In this document: positions 44,505 to 53,900 of the stretch, in pieces
Layout: the number at the start of each line of letters is the position of its first letter
Numbering within the stretch: position 1 is the stretch's first letter
Source of the DNA: Coprobacter secundus
GTDB lineage: Bacteria > Bacteroidota > Bacteroidia > Bacteroidales > Coprobacteraceae
Assembly (NCBI GenBank): GCA_000803105.1
Contig: JTDA01000009.1
Location: forward strand, 83,685-147,684
DNA: 64,000 nucleotides
Direction: 5' to 3'
Made by a program: the position numbers and the translations under genes
Notes under the pieces: model-generated
Databases searched by the model: none
What the model was told of the DNA's origin: nothing
Seen by the model: the letters and a program-made list of their open reading frames with translations, nothing else

Positions 44505-45670
44505 CGATTTAGAAATACCATGTGTGCCGGTATGTCACTGGCTCTTACACTCCATTTTTTTCGTCCGTTGCGACTGTAACAGTGCAATGTCCCGCTCGAT
44601 ACATAATTTTTAGCGTCAGTAACATAAATGTCTCCATTTCTGGGGTCTATTTGTATGCCGTAAGGAATGGTGATATCTTTTTCTGTTCCATCAGTTATAA
44701 AGTGATCGGTGATTAGTTCTTTAGTTTTTACATTGATAATTCCGTATGAAACGGTATTTTCTTCAGATTCTTTATTCCATTCTACACTGTAGAAATAGAG
44801 AGAATCACCATGTATAACCATTTCAGAACAGGGAATATCTAAGGTATCTTTTACCTCCATTTCTTTTGAATTTTTATTTTTTCTGTCCAAAACGAAAAGA
44901 CGAGAAGGTATAGAACCATAGTTCCCTCGGGATGAAACCCACAATTTTCCGTATTTATCTTTTCTGATACGGTGAAGATTTATTGCTACCGGAATTTTCT
45001 GAACTTGTTTCATTCCGAACATTTCGACAACAGAAACGGTGAAGTCATAGTTCGGAGCCCGATACCCACCTGAGTTGGCGACATATATGTATTCACCTAA
45101 AATTTCCAATTCGTCAGGTTGGTAACCGACAGTAACTTTTCCGGTTACTTTCAATGAAGTGGTATCGATTCTATAAACTGCACCTAATTGAGCATTTGGG
45201 TCCATGGCTACAGGGCCGACGTAAGCTGATACATAAGCTTTACCTTGTGCAAAACGAATATACCGACAGTTTGGAATATCAATTTGACCGATTCGTATCA
45301 GTGTATGAGCATCCATTACTTCTACTTTATGAGAACAGTTGATGACGGCATATAACTTACTTCCGTATATTTGTATATCATTACCGACATCTCCCAGCTC
45401 TTTAATGACAGTTGGGTTGCGTTCAGCGTACATATTGCGTACATATAGGGCATTTTTAAAATCGACAAAATCGATAGATGCTTTATTGCTACCCATGTTT
45501 CCTTCATTGAGTACATACATCCCTATAGGATTGCTGTCGGGATTCATCTCGAAAGGTAGAATATCATATTCGGTTGGTACTACTAACTCGTCTTTTCGAC
45601 AAGCTGGCAGTAGAATGAGTAGAGTGAAAAATATGGATATTGATATGTGAAAATACTTTTTCATTATCAT
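44501..45670 (-). CDS. Surface lipoprotein, BtuG-like beta-propeller
   Basis: 389 residues: lipobox ITLLILLPA-C near residue 24, then a YncE/DUF5074-type seven-bladed propeller (GMYVLNEGNMGSNKASIDFVDF, IKELGDVGNDIQIYGSKLYAVINCSHKVEVMD, GYQPDELEILGEYIYVANSGG, GTLHCYSRNGRKKW). BtuG proteins are propeller lipoproteins that cap BtuB receptors and pick up cobalamin or steal it from intrinsic factor. This gene sits 9 bases downstream of the TonB receptor gene and in the riboswitch operon, as BtuG does. Confidence 0.8.
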   Translation of the reverse strand: MIMKKYFHISISIFFTLLILLPACRKDELVVPTEYDILPFEMNPDSNPIGMYVLNEGNMGSNKASIDFVDFKNALYVRNMYAERNPTVIKELGDVGNDIQIYGSKLYAVINCSHKVEVMDAHTLIRIGQIDIPNCRYIRFAQGKAYVSAYVGPVAMDPNAQLGAVYRIDTTSLKVTGKVTVGYQPDELEILGEYIYVANSGGYRAPNYDFTVSVVEMFGMKQVQKIPVAINLHRIRKDKYGKLWVSSRGNYGSIPSRLFVLDRKNKNSKEMEVKDTLDIPCSEMVIHGDSLYFYSVEWNKESEENTVSYGIINVKTKELITDHFITDGTEKDITIPYGIQIDPRNGDIYVTDAKNYVSSGTLHCYSRNGRKKWSVRASDIPAHMVFLNR

Positions 45671-45679
45671 GCTGTGATT

Positions 45680-47680
45680 TTATAATTCGACCGATATTCC
45701 AAATCGATAATTACGTTTTGGCATCGGGTAATTCAGTATTACATCGTAATCTTGGCTTAAAAGGTTATTTACCTCAACAGAGGCTTTTAAGTGAGTTCTT
45801 TTTATTTTAAAAGTTTTTATTAACGATACATCACTGGTATACCAAGGTTGTGTATAATTGTATCGAATATTTTCCTGCTGGTTATATCTGTATCCTACAT
45901 AGATGAAGCTGTAGTTCAGATTCCATCCTTTCCAACTGAGCATCGCTATAGCCGAACCGCTATGCCAAGGAATATAGGGTATTTGGTCTCGGTAATAATT
46001 ATCTGCCGGATTGGTTATATCGATAGCTTCCTGATAGGTATATTGTAATTTGGTAGTTAGTTCTATTTTATAGGGCAAACGGAAAATGGCCATGGTCTGA
46101 GCATCAATTCCACGAATATCTACTTCTCCTAAGTTTAGCATTGTCCAACGAAATTGTTGCCCTTTAGGATAGGCTACAATTTTATCTTTGACCCGATTGT
46201 AATATATATCAGCTCCTATTCTAAAAAAGGAGAATGTGTGTCCTTTTCGGTCTATATCATATAGAAAACCGAGATTATACTGTTTGGCTGTTTCCGGACG
46301 CAGATAAGCATTTCCCATATCGGTATAATACAAGTCGTTGAATGTTGGCATTCGATAACTGTGTTTATAAAATGCTCGTATTATGAAATCGGCTTTTCGG
46401 ATGGGTTTATATGATAAAAATATGGCAGGAGTTACTTTTTTCTTGTTGGGAGCATTTTCTCTTTCCCGAGCTTCTTCATCTACGATAGTAGCTAAAGCTG
46501 CAACCTGTACTTTTAAACAATTTTTGATGGAAAAAGCTGTTGCCGCGGAAATCCAGTGAGTGTTTCTGAATACTGACGTGTATTCGGAAAGGCCATTCCA
46601 TTGATAGTCATAAGCAACAGATACATCCCAATTGGATAATATACTGTATTTATTGGCCCAAGATATATAACCTTCTCGCTGTTTGTATATGTTATCGACA
46701 TGTATTAGTTTGTCGTCGTTATTTACGTATCGGGTGTAATCAAATGCGTATTTTAGATTTACTTTCGTACTTAATTTAGAGGTAATGTCATATTCAAACA
46801 TCCCTTGTACGAATGAATTTCTATCCCAAAGCCGTTCTCCGCGCCTCCATACGTTATTGACAATAGCTCCGGGAACGCCTCTTTCGGAAGTATAATGATA
46901 CATATAAGCTTTCCATCGTCCATTGGGGAAATATCCCTGTAGTCCACCTTCGATTCGTACTGCATCTATATCTCCATTTTGACGAATTGCCGTAGTATCG
47001 TAAGCCAGTTCACCGGAGGGAGTTACTCTTCTATAGCGAAACTTATATTTACCACTTGCATTTATCCATTCGGTATTAAAACTGGCGCTCAAATTATTGT
47101 TTAATTTGTATTCAAATAAGACAGATGGATTAATATAATCGAAGGAACCAGCTTTCAACCCAGCTTTTAGGTTTGCTGTTTTTCCTTCTATGAATTTGGG
47201 TCGGCGAGTAGTTATGTAAATAGACCCGGCCGAACCGAATTCGCGTGCCGATTGGAATATTTCACTTTTTTGCCCGTTGTATAAAGATATTTCTTCAATA
47301 TTTTCCAGTGAATATTTGCCTAAGTCTATTTGTCCGTTTTGTGCATTTCCTAATTGTATTCCGTTATAGTAGACGCCCATATGATTGGACCCCATACTAC
47401 GGATATTTACGGTTTTTATACCTCCTACGCCTCCATAGTCTTTTAGTTGTATGCCTGAAAAATAGCGTAAAGCATCGGCGATAGATAGGCTGTTGAGGTT
47501 TTCTAATTCTTTTCCGGTCAATTTTTGAGAAGGTATGACTTCATTATATCGGTTACCGGTTACAACGACTTCATTGATGTGCTGTATGGAGTCTAATTTG
47601 TTTTGGGCGGAGAGTAGTGATACTTGTATATTTATTGATATACAGGATATGATACTACATATTTTTACGAATGAATTCAT
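45680..47680 (-). CDS. btuB: TonB-dependent cobalamin receptor (BtuB)
   Basis: 666 residues from MNSFVKICSIISC; the frame extends upstream but that part overlaps the riboswitch leader and is not protein-like. A signal peptide is followed by a TonB box-like INEVVVTG, the plug domain (LENLNSLSIADALRYFSGIQLKDYGGVGGIKTVNIRSMG, VYYNGIQLGNAQNGQIDLGKYSLENIEEISLYNG) and a 22-strand barrel ending in Leu after aromatic-rich strands. It imports B12 across the outer membrane. Its cobalamin riboswitch lies directly upstream, which fixes its role. Confidence 0.9.
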   Translation of the reverse strand: MNSFVKICSIISCISINIQVSLLSAQNKLDSIQHINEVVVTGNRYNEVIPSQKLTGKELENLNSLSIADALRYFSGIQLKDYGGVGGIKTVNIRSMGSNHMGVYYNGIQLGNAQNGQIDLGKYSLENIEEISLYNGQKSEIFQSAREFGSAGSIYITTRRPKFIEGKTANLKAGLKAGSFDYINPSVLFEYKLNNNLSASFNTEWINASGKYKFRYRRVTPSGELAYDTTAIRQNGDIDAVRIEGGLQGYFPNGRWKAYMYHYTSERGVPGAIVNNVWRRGERLWDRNSFVQGMFEYDITSKLSTKVNLKYAFDYTRYVNNDDKLIHVDNIYKQREGYISWANKYSILSNWDVSVAYDYQWNGLSEYTSVFRNTHWISAATAFSIKNCLKVQVAALATIVDEEARERENAPNKKKVTPAIFLSYKPIRKADFIIRAFYKHSYRMPTFNDLYYTDMGNAYLRPETAKQYNLGFLYDIDRKGHTFSFFRIGADIYYNRVKDKIVAYPKGQQFRWTMLNLGEVDIRGIDAQTMAIFRLPYKIELTTKLQYTYQEAIDITNPADNYYRDQIPYIPWHSGSAIAMLSWKGWNLNYSFIYVGYRYNQQENIRYNYTQPWYTSDVSLIKTFKIKRTHLKASVEVNNLLSQDYDVILNYPMPKRNYRFGISVEL

Positions 47681-47825
47681 CTTGGGGTATGAACTGTTAA
47701 CATAGTAAAACAATACAATAGCCCAAGAGGGATAAATGCAGTATGGTACGAAAGGATAGATACCGGATCCTGCCGGAATACTAAACACGAATCAATTTGC
47801 TCTTTCCTCGAAAGCTATTGAAAAA

Positions 47826-48010
47826 TATCAGCATGGCAGGTCTTCTGACTTGTTTCCGTTGATAAGCGCCTTCCCGAATTTATTTGATTCAGTGGCTAAT
47901 TGGTATATGCTTACAACGTTTGTATGAAACTTACAGCAGCGGGACTGTTCAGGATTTTCACCTGATTCCCTTTTAATCGATTCCTTTGAATAAAGGTCTC
48001 GAACCAATGC
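47826..48010 (-). promoter_or_regulatory. Cobalamin (AdoCbl) riboswitch
   Basis: The minus strand carries the B12 box AAGTCAGAAGACCTGCC (47835-47851), GGTGAAAATCCTGAACAG, the GTCCCGCTGCTGTAAG core, GCCACTGAAT and the paired 5' and 3' helices of the class. It lies in the leader of btuB and should repress the whole downstream operon when cobalamin is bound. An effect on the next minus-strand genes (to 37260) is expected from the tight spacing. Confidence 0.95.
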
Positions 48011-48014
48011 ACGA

Positions 48015-48044
48015 CAAAGGTATGAAGAATAATTAAAAATGCAA
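48015..48044 (-). promoter_or_regulatory. Promoter of the cobalamin operon
   Basis: The minus strand -7 box is TACCTTTG (48015-48022). TTG at 48042-48044 serves as -33, 19 bases upstream. The transcript starts just before the riboswitch. Confidence 0.7.
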
Positions 48045-48071
48045 TTTTTCATGTATAAAAATTGCATTTTT
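48035..48071 (-). terminator. Hairpin ending the ThrE operon, overlapping the B12 promoter
   Basis: A perfect 15-bp inverted repeat (AAAAATGCAATTTTT / AAAAATTGCATTTTT) with a 7-base loop lies downstream of the minus-strand gene at 48135-48863. The 3' arm coincides with the -33 element of the btuB promoter, so read-through could affect that promoter. Confidence 0.65.
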
Positions 48072-48134
48072 AATTTGTCATATTTCTATTTATGAAATAA
48101 TTGTCAGTATTTGTTTTTAGAAAGATTTTTATCG

Positions 48135-48863
48135 TTATTGATTGAGTTTTATTTCCATTCCCAATGCTACAATCAAGGCTGTTGCCAATATGGAGCATAC
48201 CAAAAGCAATAGGAGATTTATATATTTGCCCTGGGGCTTTATATCGGAAGAGGATTGCTTCAGGAAAAAATCTTTCAAAAAAAAGTATAGAGCCGGAATG
48301 GTTGCACCAGATAATAAAAAGTCTTCAGGAATATCGAAAGAATATGTTTTAGAAACTCCAATAAATGACCAATGACATAGAAAGAGCACAATAAACATAT
48401 TTATTTTACGTGAAAACATCAACATTAATCCTAAAGTGAATACTGCGACAGAACAAGGCATTACTGGAGAAGTCATAGCAGGAAATGACATGCCTCGTGC
48501 TAATGAAAATATTGGGTATATAAAAGGCAATATTAATAAAATAATGGACAATAGACGATGTTTGCCTGTACTTTCAAAAGTCGTGTATCCACTTATTGTA
48601 TCCCATAACCAAATGATGGCCATTATACCCCAATAGAGAACCATAGCTATATTATAACTTCTTTCGGCACAAAATATGTAATAATAAATGAGAGAAATCC
48701 ATAAATAAGTGGTGGTTAAATATATTTTCATCCCGGTTTTGATTATTCGGGAAGGTTTATATATCAGTAGAAGTGTTAATAATATACCGATAGTTATAAA
48801 AATTATCTGGTATATCCAGGTTGCCAAATTATAATTTGCTATTGTATTCCAAAAAATATTCAT
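48135..48863 (-). CDS. Polytopic membrane protein (DUF6064-like)
   Basis: 242 residues with about six to seven hydrophobic helices (IIFITIGILLTLLLIY, MKIYLTTTYLWISLIYYYIFC, MVLYWGIMAIIWLW, LLSIILLILPFIYPIF, LLLLLVCSILATALIVALGM). The start MNIFWNTIANYNLATWIYQ resembles the FW..I..YN...W opening of DUF6064 proteins, from memory. No catalytic motif is visible. The ATG overlaps the ThrE_2 gene stop by 4 bases (ATGA), so it is translated with the exporter and may be an accessory part. Function unknown. Confidence 0.6.
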   Translation of the reverse strand: MNIFWNTIANYNLATWIYQIIFITIGILLTLLLIYKPSRIIKTGMKIYLTTTYLWISLIYYYIFCAERSYNIAMVLYWGIMAIIWLWDTISGYTTFESTGKHRLLSIILLILPFIYPIFSLARGMSFPAMTSPVMPCSVAVFTLGLMLMFSRKINMFIVLFLCHWSFIGVSKTYSFDIPEDFLLSGATIPALYFFLKDFFLKQSSSDIKPQGKYINLLLLLVCSILATALIVALGMEIKLNQ

Positions 48864-49372
48864 GAACGTCTTCTTTTTCGTATTACATTATGTCGGGTTA
48901 AGGAGAATGCTTTATGAGGCAAAAGGAAAATAGGTAGTGTAGCTCCTACAGCTAACATGAAAATGACTGAAGAAGTTACTATTCCATTAGAAAAGAACAT
49001 TTCCATATATTTAGCCCTTTCTGCCGGAGTATCCATTGTTTGTAAAAACATTAGTAGAGAAAATACCATATTGTAGGCAAATTTCCCAGGAATCATGGGT
49101 AATAAAGCTGGTATATAAAGAACGGTCATAGGACAATATATTTTTCCTCCCAGCCATAAACTGCCGAATCCGATAATTACTGCTCCGAAAAGAGAAGCTG
49201 TTGCGATATCAAATCCTAAGAAAGTCATTAAGCAATAACGACAAGCATGGCCAATAGCTGCAAGCATGGCTATCGAGGGAAAAGCCCGCATAGGAGGGTC
49301 TGAGATTGCTCCAAAACCGATACCGGCAAGTGCCGCAAAAAAAGCATCCGAAAGTATATCTATAGCTATCAT
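48860..49372 (-). CDS. Threonine/serine exporter C-terminal half (ThrE_2, DUF3815)
   Basis: 170 residues, five hydrophobic helices. IDILSDAFFAALAGIGFGAISDPP and HACRYCLMTFLGFDIATASLFGAVIIGFGSLWLGG are typical of the small ThrE_2 protein that pairs with a ThrE (DUF1212) partner. It overlaps the upstream ThrE gene by 4 bases, so a two-subunit exporter is produced in stoichiometric amounts. The direction of transport (efflux of Thr/Ser or related acids) is inferred from the family. Confidence 0.85.
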   Translation of the reverse strand: MIAIDILSDAFFAALAGIGFGAISDPPMRAFPSIAMLAAIGHACRYCLMTFLGFDIATASLFGAVIIGFGSLWLGGKIYCPMTVLYIPALLPMIPGKFAYNMVFSLLMFLQTMDTPAERAKYMEMFFSNGIVTSSVIFMLAVGATLPIFLLPHKAFSLTRHNVIRKRRRS

Positions 49373-50136
49373 ATCAAACTATCTTTAACTAATAATAAAG
49401 TGAACGAAAGCCCTATGGCAATACATACGACTAAGAGTAAAGCATCTATCAGGCGGGCACAGCCGGTAAGAATATATCCTTCTACAATATCGATGACTCC
49501 ATTAATAAGTGGAACACCGGGAATCAAATATAAAACACTGGTAGCTAAGGCTATTTCTGATGTTGTATTAAAAATCAGAGCGGTAGAAGAGCATAAAGAT
49601 GCTACAAAGGCTGACACGATGAAGATTATATAGTGGTTATATTTTTGTATCTGCATTTGTTGTTTTAGAAATAATCCTGTAATGGTAGCTGAAAACACGA
49701 TGCCCATGGAACACCAGTCTCCACCAAAAAGCCGACAAAATGAAGCGTTGGCAAATCCCGCAAGGATAAGAACAAATAGAGGGTTCATTCGCGGGGCGGA
49801 GATAATTTCGTTATAGCGTTTCTTCAATTCAGTCAAAGAAAGACGCTCATCATGGGCCTCCCAACTTAAAGCACTTAATTCCGAGTTTCGTTCGAAACTG
49901 ATGGGGTAAGCAGGAATATCGATGACTTCACTATAAGCTTCTTTCGTTTCTTCGTCATAAATAGTTAGAATAATGTTTTTTTGAAATACACTTATTTTTA
50001 CTACTAAATCGAACGATTCGCCTATTCTTTTGGCACTACGCACTACACGGGACGTATGTACGCCATTTCCCATCATGTAGGCCGAATATTCGGCTATGAA
50101 TTTGGCAACTTCTACCAAAGACTCATTAGCATTCAT
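49369..50136 (-). CDS. Threonine/serine exporter N-terminal half (ThrE, DUF1212)
   Basis: 255 residues. An N-terminal cytoplasmic domain (LVEVAKFIAEYSAYMMGNGVHTSRVVRSAKRIGESF...) carries the AxxMMxNGxxTxRVxR motif of DUF1212. Four to five hydrophobic helices follow, with SSTALIFNTTSEIALATSVLYLIPGVPLINGVIDIVEGYILTG. It is the first gene of a three-gene operon with 4-base overlaps. A Bacteroides promoter box lies 72 bp upstream. Confidence 0.87.
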   Translation of the reverse strand: MNANESLVEVAKFIAEYSAYMMGNGVHTSRVVRSAKRIGESFDLVVKISVFQKNIILTIYDEETKEAYSEVIDIPAYPISFERNSELSALSWEAHDERLSLTELKKRYNEIISAPRMNPLFVLILAGFANASFCRLFGGDWCSMGIVFSATITGLFLKQQMQIQKYNHYIIFIVSAFVASLCSSTALIFNTTSEIALATSVLYLIPGVPLINGVIDIVEGYILTGCARLIDALLLVVCIAIGLSFTLLLVKDSLI

Positions 50137-50207
50137 CTATATGAATTTTTGTTTCGTAATATTTTATTTAGCTTGTTTTAGTATTGGGATTATTCGGAAA
50201 ACGACTG

Positions 50208-50215
50208 CAAAAGTA
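50208..50215 (-). promoter_or_regulatory. -7 box of the ThrE operon
   Basis: TACTTTTG on the minus strand, preceded by TA, lies about 72 bp before the ThrE start. The -33 element is unclear. Confidence 0.5.
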
Positions 50216-50461
50216 TAAAATGTTTTTTAATAAAATTACCTGTTGATTATAATTAGCTGTAATTTTAATAGTAAATATTTCATTGTACATTTATTTTCAG
50301 TCGTTTATAAAATGTAGATTGTTGATTTATTTAGCATATATAATGGTTTTGATATTTATGATACGTTTATTCCTATCTGACTACAATTAAAATGACGTTA
50401 AAAAGCTATATACTATGAAGTAATTAACGTTTGACTGGTGAAGATAAAACAAAAGAGTGGT

Positions 50462-50469
50462 TATATTTG
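50462..50469 (+). promoter_or_regulatory. -7 box of the nitroreductase gene
   Basis: TATATTTG matches TAnnTTTG exactly and lies 25 bp ahead of the ATG. TTTG at 50430-50433 is a possible -33 with slightly long spacing. Confidence 0.5.
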
Positions 50470-50494
50470 TAATAAGAATAAAAAATGAGTCGAT

Positions 50495-51241
50495 ATGAAA
50501 ACGATAAAGGATATTTTGCTTGGACGTACTTCTGTACGGCGTTATACACGAGACAAATTGAGTCAGGAAGAGTTGGATTTTATTTATGAAGCTATTCAAA
50601 ATACGCCGACGAGCTATAATGGACAGCAGTTTTCTGTTATCTCTGTGACTGACCAGGATGAAAAAGTGTTATTGTATGAGATAACTGGACAGAAGCAAAT
50701 TAAGACTTGTGCTGCATTTTTGGTATTTTGTGCTGATTACAATAAAATAAGGGTAGCTGCCGATGCTATAGAATGTCCATTCCCTGCTTTTCCTGATACA
50801 ATGGATGGTATTATGGTTGGGGTTATTGATGCTGCCTTGGCTATGCAGACTGCTTATATATCAGCTATATCGATAGGGTTAGGGGGATGTTGTATTGGTT
50901 ATACTCGGACTTGCGATCCGGAGCGTATTGCAGAAATACTACAGTTGCCGAAGGGGGTATTTGTTGTTTGTGGATTAGCTATAGGGTATCCTGCCGAATC
51001 ACCTGATTTGAAGCCTAAGCAACCGCTATCGTTGGTAATACATCAGAATCATTATAGAGATAATGATATGCGAGATGATTTATTGGCTTATGATAAGACT
51101 ATATCTGCGTATAATCGTAATCGTAGTGGGGTAACGACAGATAATGACTGGATATCTCACATTGTAGATTATTATAAGGATGGTATGAAATATGATATTG
51201 AGGGTTATCTTAAGCGTCAGGGATTTGAAATGAGAAAATAA
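50495..51241 (+). CDS. Nitroreductase-family FMN oxidoreductase
   Basis: A 248-residue NAD(P)H-dependent flavoprotein (NfsA/FRP type). The FMN-binding motif GRTSVRRYT opens the protein, followed by SYNGQQFSVISVTD. The stretch DAALAMQTAYISAISIGLGGCCIGYTR and VCGLAIGYPAESPDLKPKQPL match the family's C-terminal half. Substrates may be quinones, flavins or nitroaromatics. Monocistronic, no adjacent partner. Confidence 0.88.
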   Translation: MKTIKDILLGRTSVRRYTRDKLSQEELDFIYEAIQNTPTSYNGQQFSVISVTDQDEKVLLYEITGQKQIKTCAAFLVFCADYNKIRVAADAIECPFPAFPDTMDGIMVGVIDAALAMQTAYISAISIGLGGCCIGYTRTCDPERIAEILQLPKGVFVVCGLAIGYPAESPDLKPKQPLSLVIHQNHYRDNDMRDDLLAYDKTISAYNRNRSGVTTDNDWISHIVDYYKDGMKYDIEGYLKRQGFEMRK

Positions 51242-51607
51242 TTTCTTTATTTATTATTTGTTTTTTTGTTTTTGATTGGTCAGATAGTATGTCAGAAAGA
51301 AACAGATAAAATTTCAATTTAAAAGGAATTTTTTAACATGTCAGGTTTGTATATTTAGTGATATTTTTTATTTTTATTCTTCTTACTAAAAGTTTTATAA
51401 AAAGAAAATTATTTGTAACTGAAAAATAGAAAAGTTTTCAATTTTTGAAATTAAAAAAATTGATTATCAATATTATAAATATATTTTAATGTCAAAAAGT
51501 TTTCTAAAATAGAAATTTTATTGCATAATAAAGAATAATTTTTTTTACCTTTACGACAGTTTTAGAACAAGAAAAATATATAAAATCAACCTTAGTTTCA
51601 AATAAAA
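51242..51607 (+). promoter_or_regulatory. Intergenic region with nrdD promoter
   Basis: This 366-bp region is very AT-rich. A promoter is likely at 51521-51553: TTG at 51521-51523 and TACCTTTA at 51546-51553 (consensus TAnnTTTG), with about 45 bp of leader before nrdD. I see no NrdR-box pair or riboswitch that I can defend. Confidence 0.5.
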
Positions 51608-53815
51608 ATGATACAGACTGTTGTAAAGCGTGACGGACGCATTGTCGGTTTTAATGAGGAAAAGATTATTGCGGCAATTCGTAAAGCAATGTTACATACC
51701 GAAAAGGGTGAGGATATGAGCCTTATCCGTCAGATAACCGACCGCATTGTTTGTCGGGGAGATGAGCAAATGAGTGTGGAAGCTATACAGGATTGCGTAG
51801 AAAGAGAGTTGATGAAGAGCAGTCGTAAAGATGTGGCCCAACGTTATATTGCTTATCGGAATCAAAGAAGTATTGCTCGAAAAGCGAAAACACGTGATAT
51901 TTTTCTGGAAATTATTGAAACTAAGTCGAATGATGTTACCCGCGAAAATGCAAATATGAATGCCGATACTCCTGCCGGTATGATGATGAAGTTTGCAAGT
52001 GAGACGACCAAACCATTTGTTGATGATTATTTGTTAAGCGATAAAGTAAAGTCTGCAGTTGTTGATAATTATATTCATATACATGACAAAGATTATTATC
52101 CTACCAAAAGTTTGACCTGTGTGCAGCATCCGTTGGATAAAATTTTGAAAAATGGTTTTTTTGCAGGACATGGAGAATCACGTCCGGCTAAACGTATCGA
52201 AACGGCAAGTATTTTGGCTTGTATTTCTATGGAAACAGCCCAAAATGAAATGCACGGGGGACAGGCAATTCCTGCTTTTGATTTTTACCTGGCACCATTT
52301 GTCCGTAAAAGTTTTATTGAAGAATTGAAAGTATTGGCTGATATAAATGCAACAAATTATGAGCATCTTTATGATGTGCATTTAGATGATTATATTATTC
52401 GGGATTTGACAGGTTTGTGTGGAGAGAAACGGGTTATTCAACATGCTGTGAATCGTACGGTTAGTCGTGTGCATCAATCAATGGAAGCATTTATTCATAA
52501 TATGAATACGATTCATTCGCGAGGGGGAAATCAGGTCGTTTTTTCTTCTATCAATTATGGTACCGATACTTCAGCCGAAGGTCGTTGTATAATTCGAGAA
52601 ATATTATTGTCTACATATGAAGGGGTCGGAAATGGAGCAACTGCAATTTTCCCAATACAGATATGGAAAAAGAAGAGGGGAGTGAGTTATTTACCGGAAG
52701 ATCGTAATTATGATTTGTATAAAATGGCTTGTAAAGTCAGTGCAAGACGCTTTTTCCCTAATTTTTTGAATCTTGATGCGACTTTTAATCAACACGAAGA
52801 TTGGAAAGCTGAGGACCCTTTGCGTTACAAATATGAAGTGGCTACTATGGGTTGTCGTACTCGGGTCTTTGAGAATCGCTTTGGAGAGAAAACTTCTATT
52901 GGCCGAGGAAATCTTTCGTTTACGACGATTAATATCGTTCGTCTGGCTATAGAATGTATGAATGTTGTAAATAAGCAGGAGCGAATAGACAGATTTTTTG
53001 CCCGTCTTGATGAAATATTGGAGATTACAGCACAGCAATTGCATGAGCGATTTGAATTCCAGAAAACGGCATATGTTAAACAGTTCCCTTTGTTGATGTC
53101 TTCATTATGGAATGGGACTGAAAAACTAAGTCCGACTGATAATATATCATCAGTGATTAATCAAGGGACTTTAGGTATTGGGTTTATCGGTTTAGCTGAG
53201 TGCCTTGTTGCTCTTACGGGAAAACATCATGGTGAAGATAAAGATTCGCAGTTATTAGGGTTACGTATTGTAACTTATATGAGAGATCAGGCAATCCGTT
53301 TTTCAGAGCAGTATCAGCATAATTATAGTGTATTAGCTACACCAGCCGAAGGTCTGTCTGGAAAATTTACAATGAGAGATCGTCGTACTTTCGGGATGTT
53401 GCCAGGTATTACAGACCGTGATTATTATACGAATTCGAATCATGTGCCGGTATATTATAAATGTTCTGCTCGTCATAAGGCAGAAGTGGAGGCCCCTTAT
53501 CATGACTTGACTCGTGGTGGACATATTTTTTATGTTGAAATAGATGGCGATGCTACACATAATCCTGATGCAATTATGGCTGTTGTTGATATGATGGATA
53601 AGTATAATATTGGATATGGATCGGTGAATCATACTCGTAATCGTTGTTTGGATTGTGGTTTTGAAGATGCTTCTGCTCATTTAGAAGAATGTCCGAAATG
53701 TGGTAGTAAAAATGTAGACCGATTGCAACGTATAACGGGTTATCTGGTGGGAACTACTGATAGATGGAATCATGCTAAATTATCTGAATTAAATGATCGC
53801 GTCACGCATAATTGA
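51608..53815 (+). CDS. nrdD: Anaerobic ribonucleoside-triphosphate reductase
   Basis: Makes dNTPs from NTPs without oxygen using a glycyl radical. 735 residues: an N-terminal ATP-cone (residues 3-95, IQTVVKRDGRIVGFNEEKII), a ten-stranded barrel domain (QHPLDKILKNGF, CISMETAQNEMHGGQAIPAFDFYLAPF), C-terminal zinc site CLDCGF...CPKCGS and the glycyl radical loop RITGYLVG. All expected elements are present. The downstream nrdG provides the activase. Part of the anaerobic signature of the host. Confidence 0.97.
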   Translation: MIQTVVKRDGRIVGFNEEKIIAAIRKAMLHTEKGEDMSLIRQITDRIVCRGDEQMSVEAIQDCVERELMKSSRKDVAQRYIAYRNQRSIARKAKTRDIFLEIIETKSNDVTRENANMNADTPAGMMMKFASETTKPFVDDYLLSDKVKSAVVDNYIHIHDKDYYPTKSLTCVQHPLDKILKNGFFAGHGESRPAKRIETASILACISMETAQNEMHGGQAIPAFDFYLAPFVRKSFIEELKVLADINATNYEHLYDVHLDDYIIRDLTGLCGEKRVIQHAVNRTVSRVHQSMEAFIHNMNTIHSRGGNQVVFSSINYGTDTSAEGRCIIREILLSTYEGVGNGATAIFPIQIWKKKRGVSYLPEDRNYDLYKMACKVSARRFFPNFLNLDATFNQHEDWKAEDPLRYKYEVATMGCRTRVFENRFGEKTSIGRGNLSFTTINIVRLAIECMNVVNKQERIDRFFARLDEILEITAQQLHERFEFQKTAYVKQFPLLMSSLWNGTEKLSPTDNISSVINQGTLGIGFIGLAECLVALTGKHHGEDKDSQLLGLRIVTYMRDQAIRFSEQYQHNYSVLATPAEGLSGKFTMRDRRTFGMLPGITDRDYYTNSNHVPVYYKCSARHKAEVEAPYHDLTRGGHIFYVEIDGDATHNPDAIMAVVDMMDKYNIGYGSVNHTRNRCLDCGFEDASAHLEECPKCGSKNVDRLQRITGYLVGTTDRWNHAKLSELNDRVTHN

Positions 53816-53900
53816 GAAGTCTTAGATAAAAAGTATTGTTCTCTGTTACTTCAATAAGGGATGATACTATTATAGTATAAGGTTTAAAAAGGTATAGGGG

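Larger units (their letters stand above)
50137..50494. other. Divergent intergenic region
   Basis: This 358-bp region lies between the ThrE operon (minus) and the nitroreductase (plus). It holds promoter boxes on both strands (50208-50215 minus; 50462-50469 plus). Nothing else is recognised. Confidence 0.5.
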
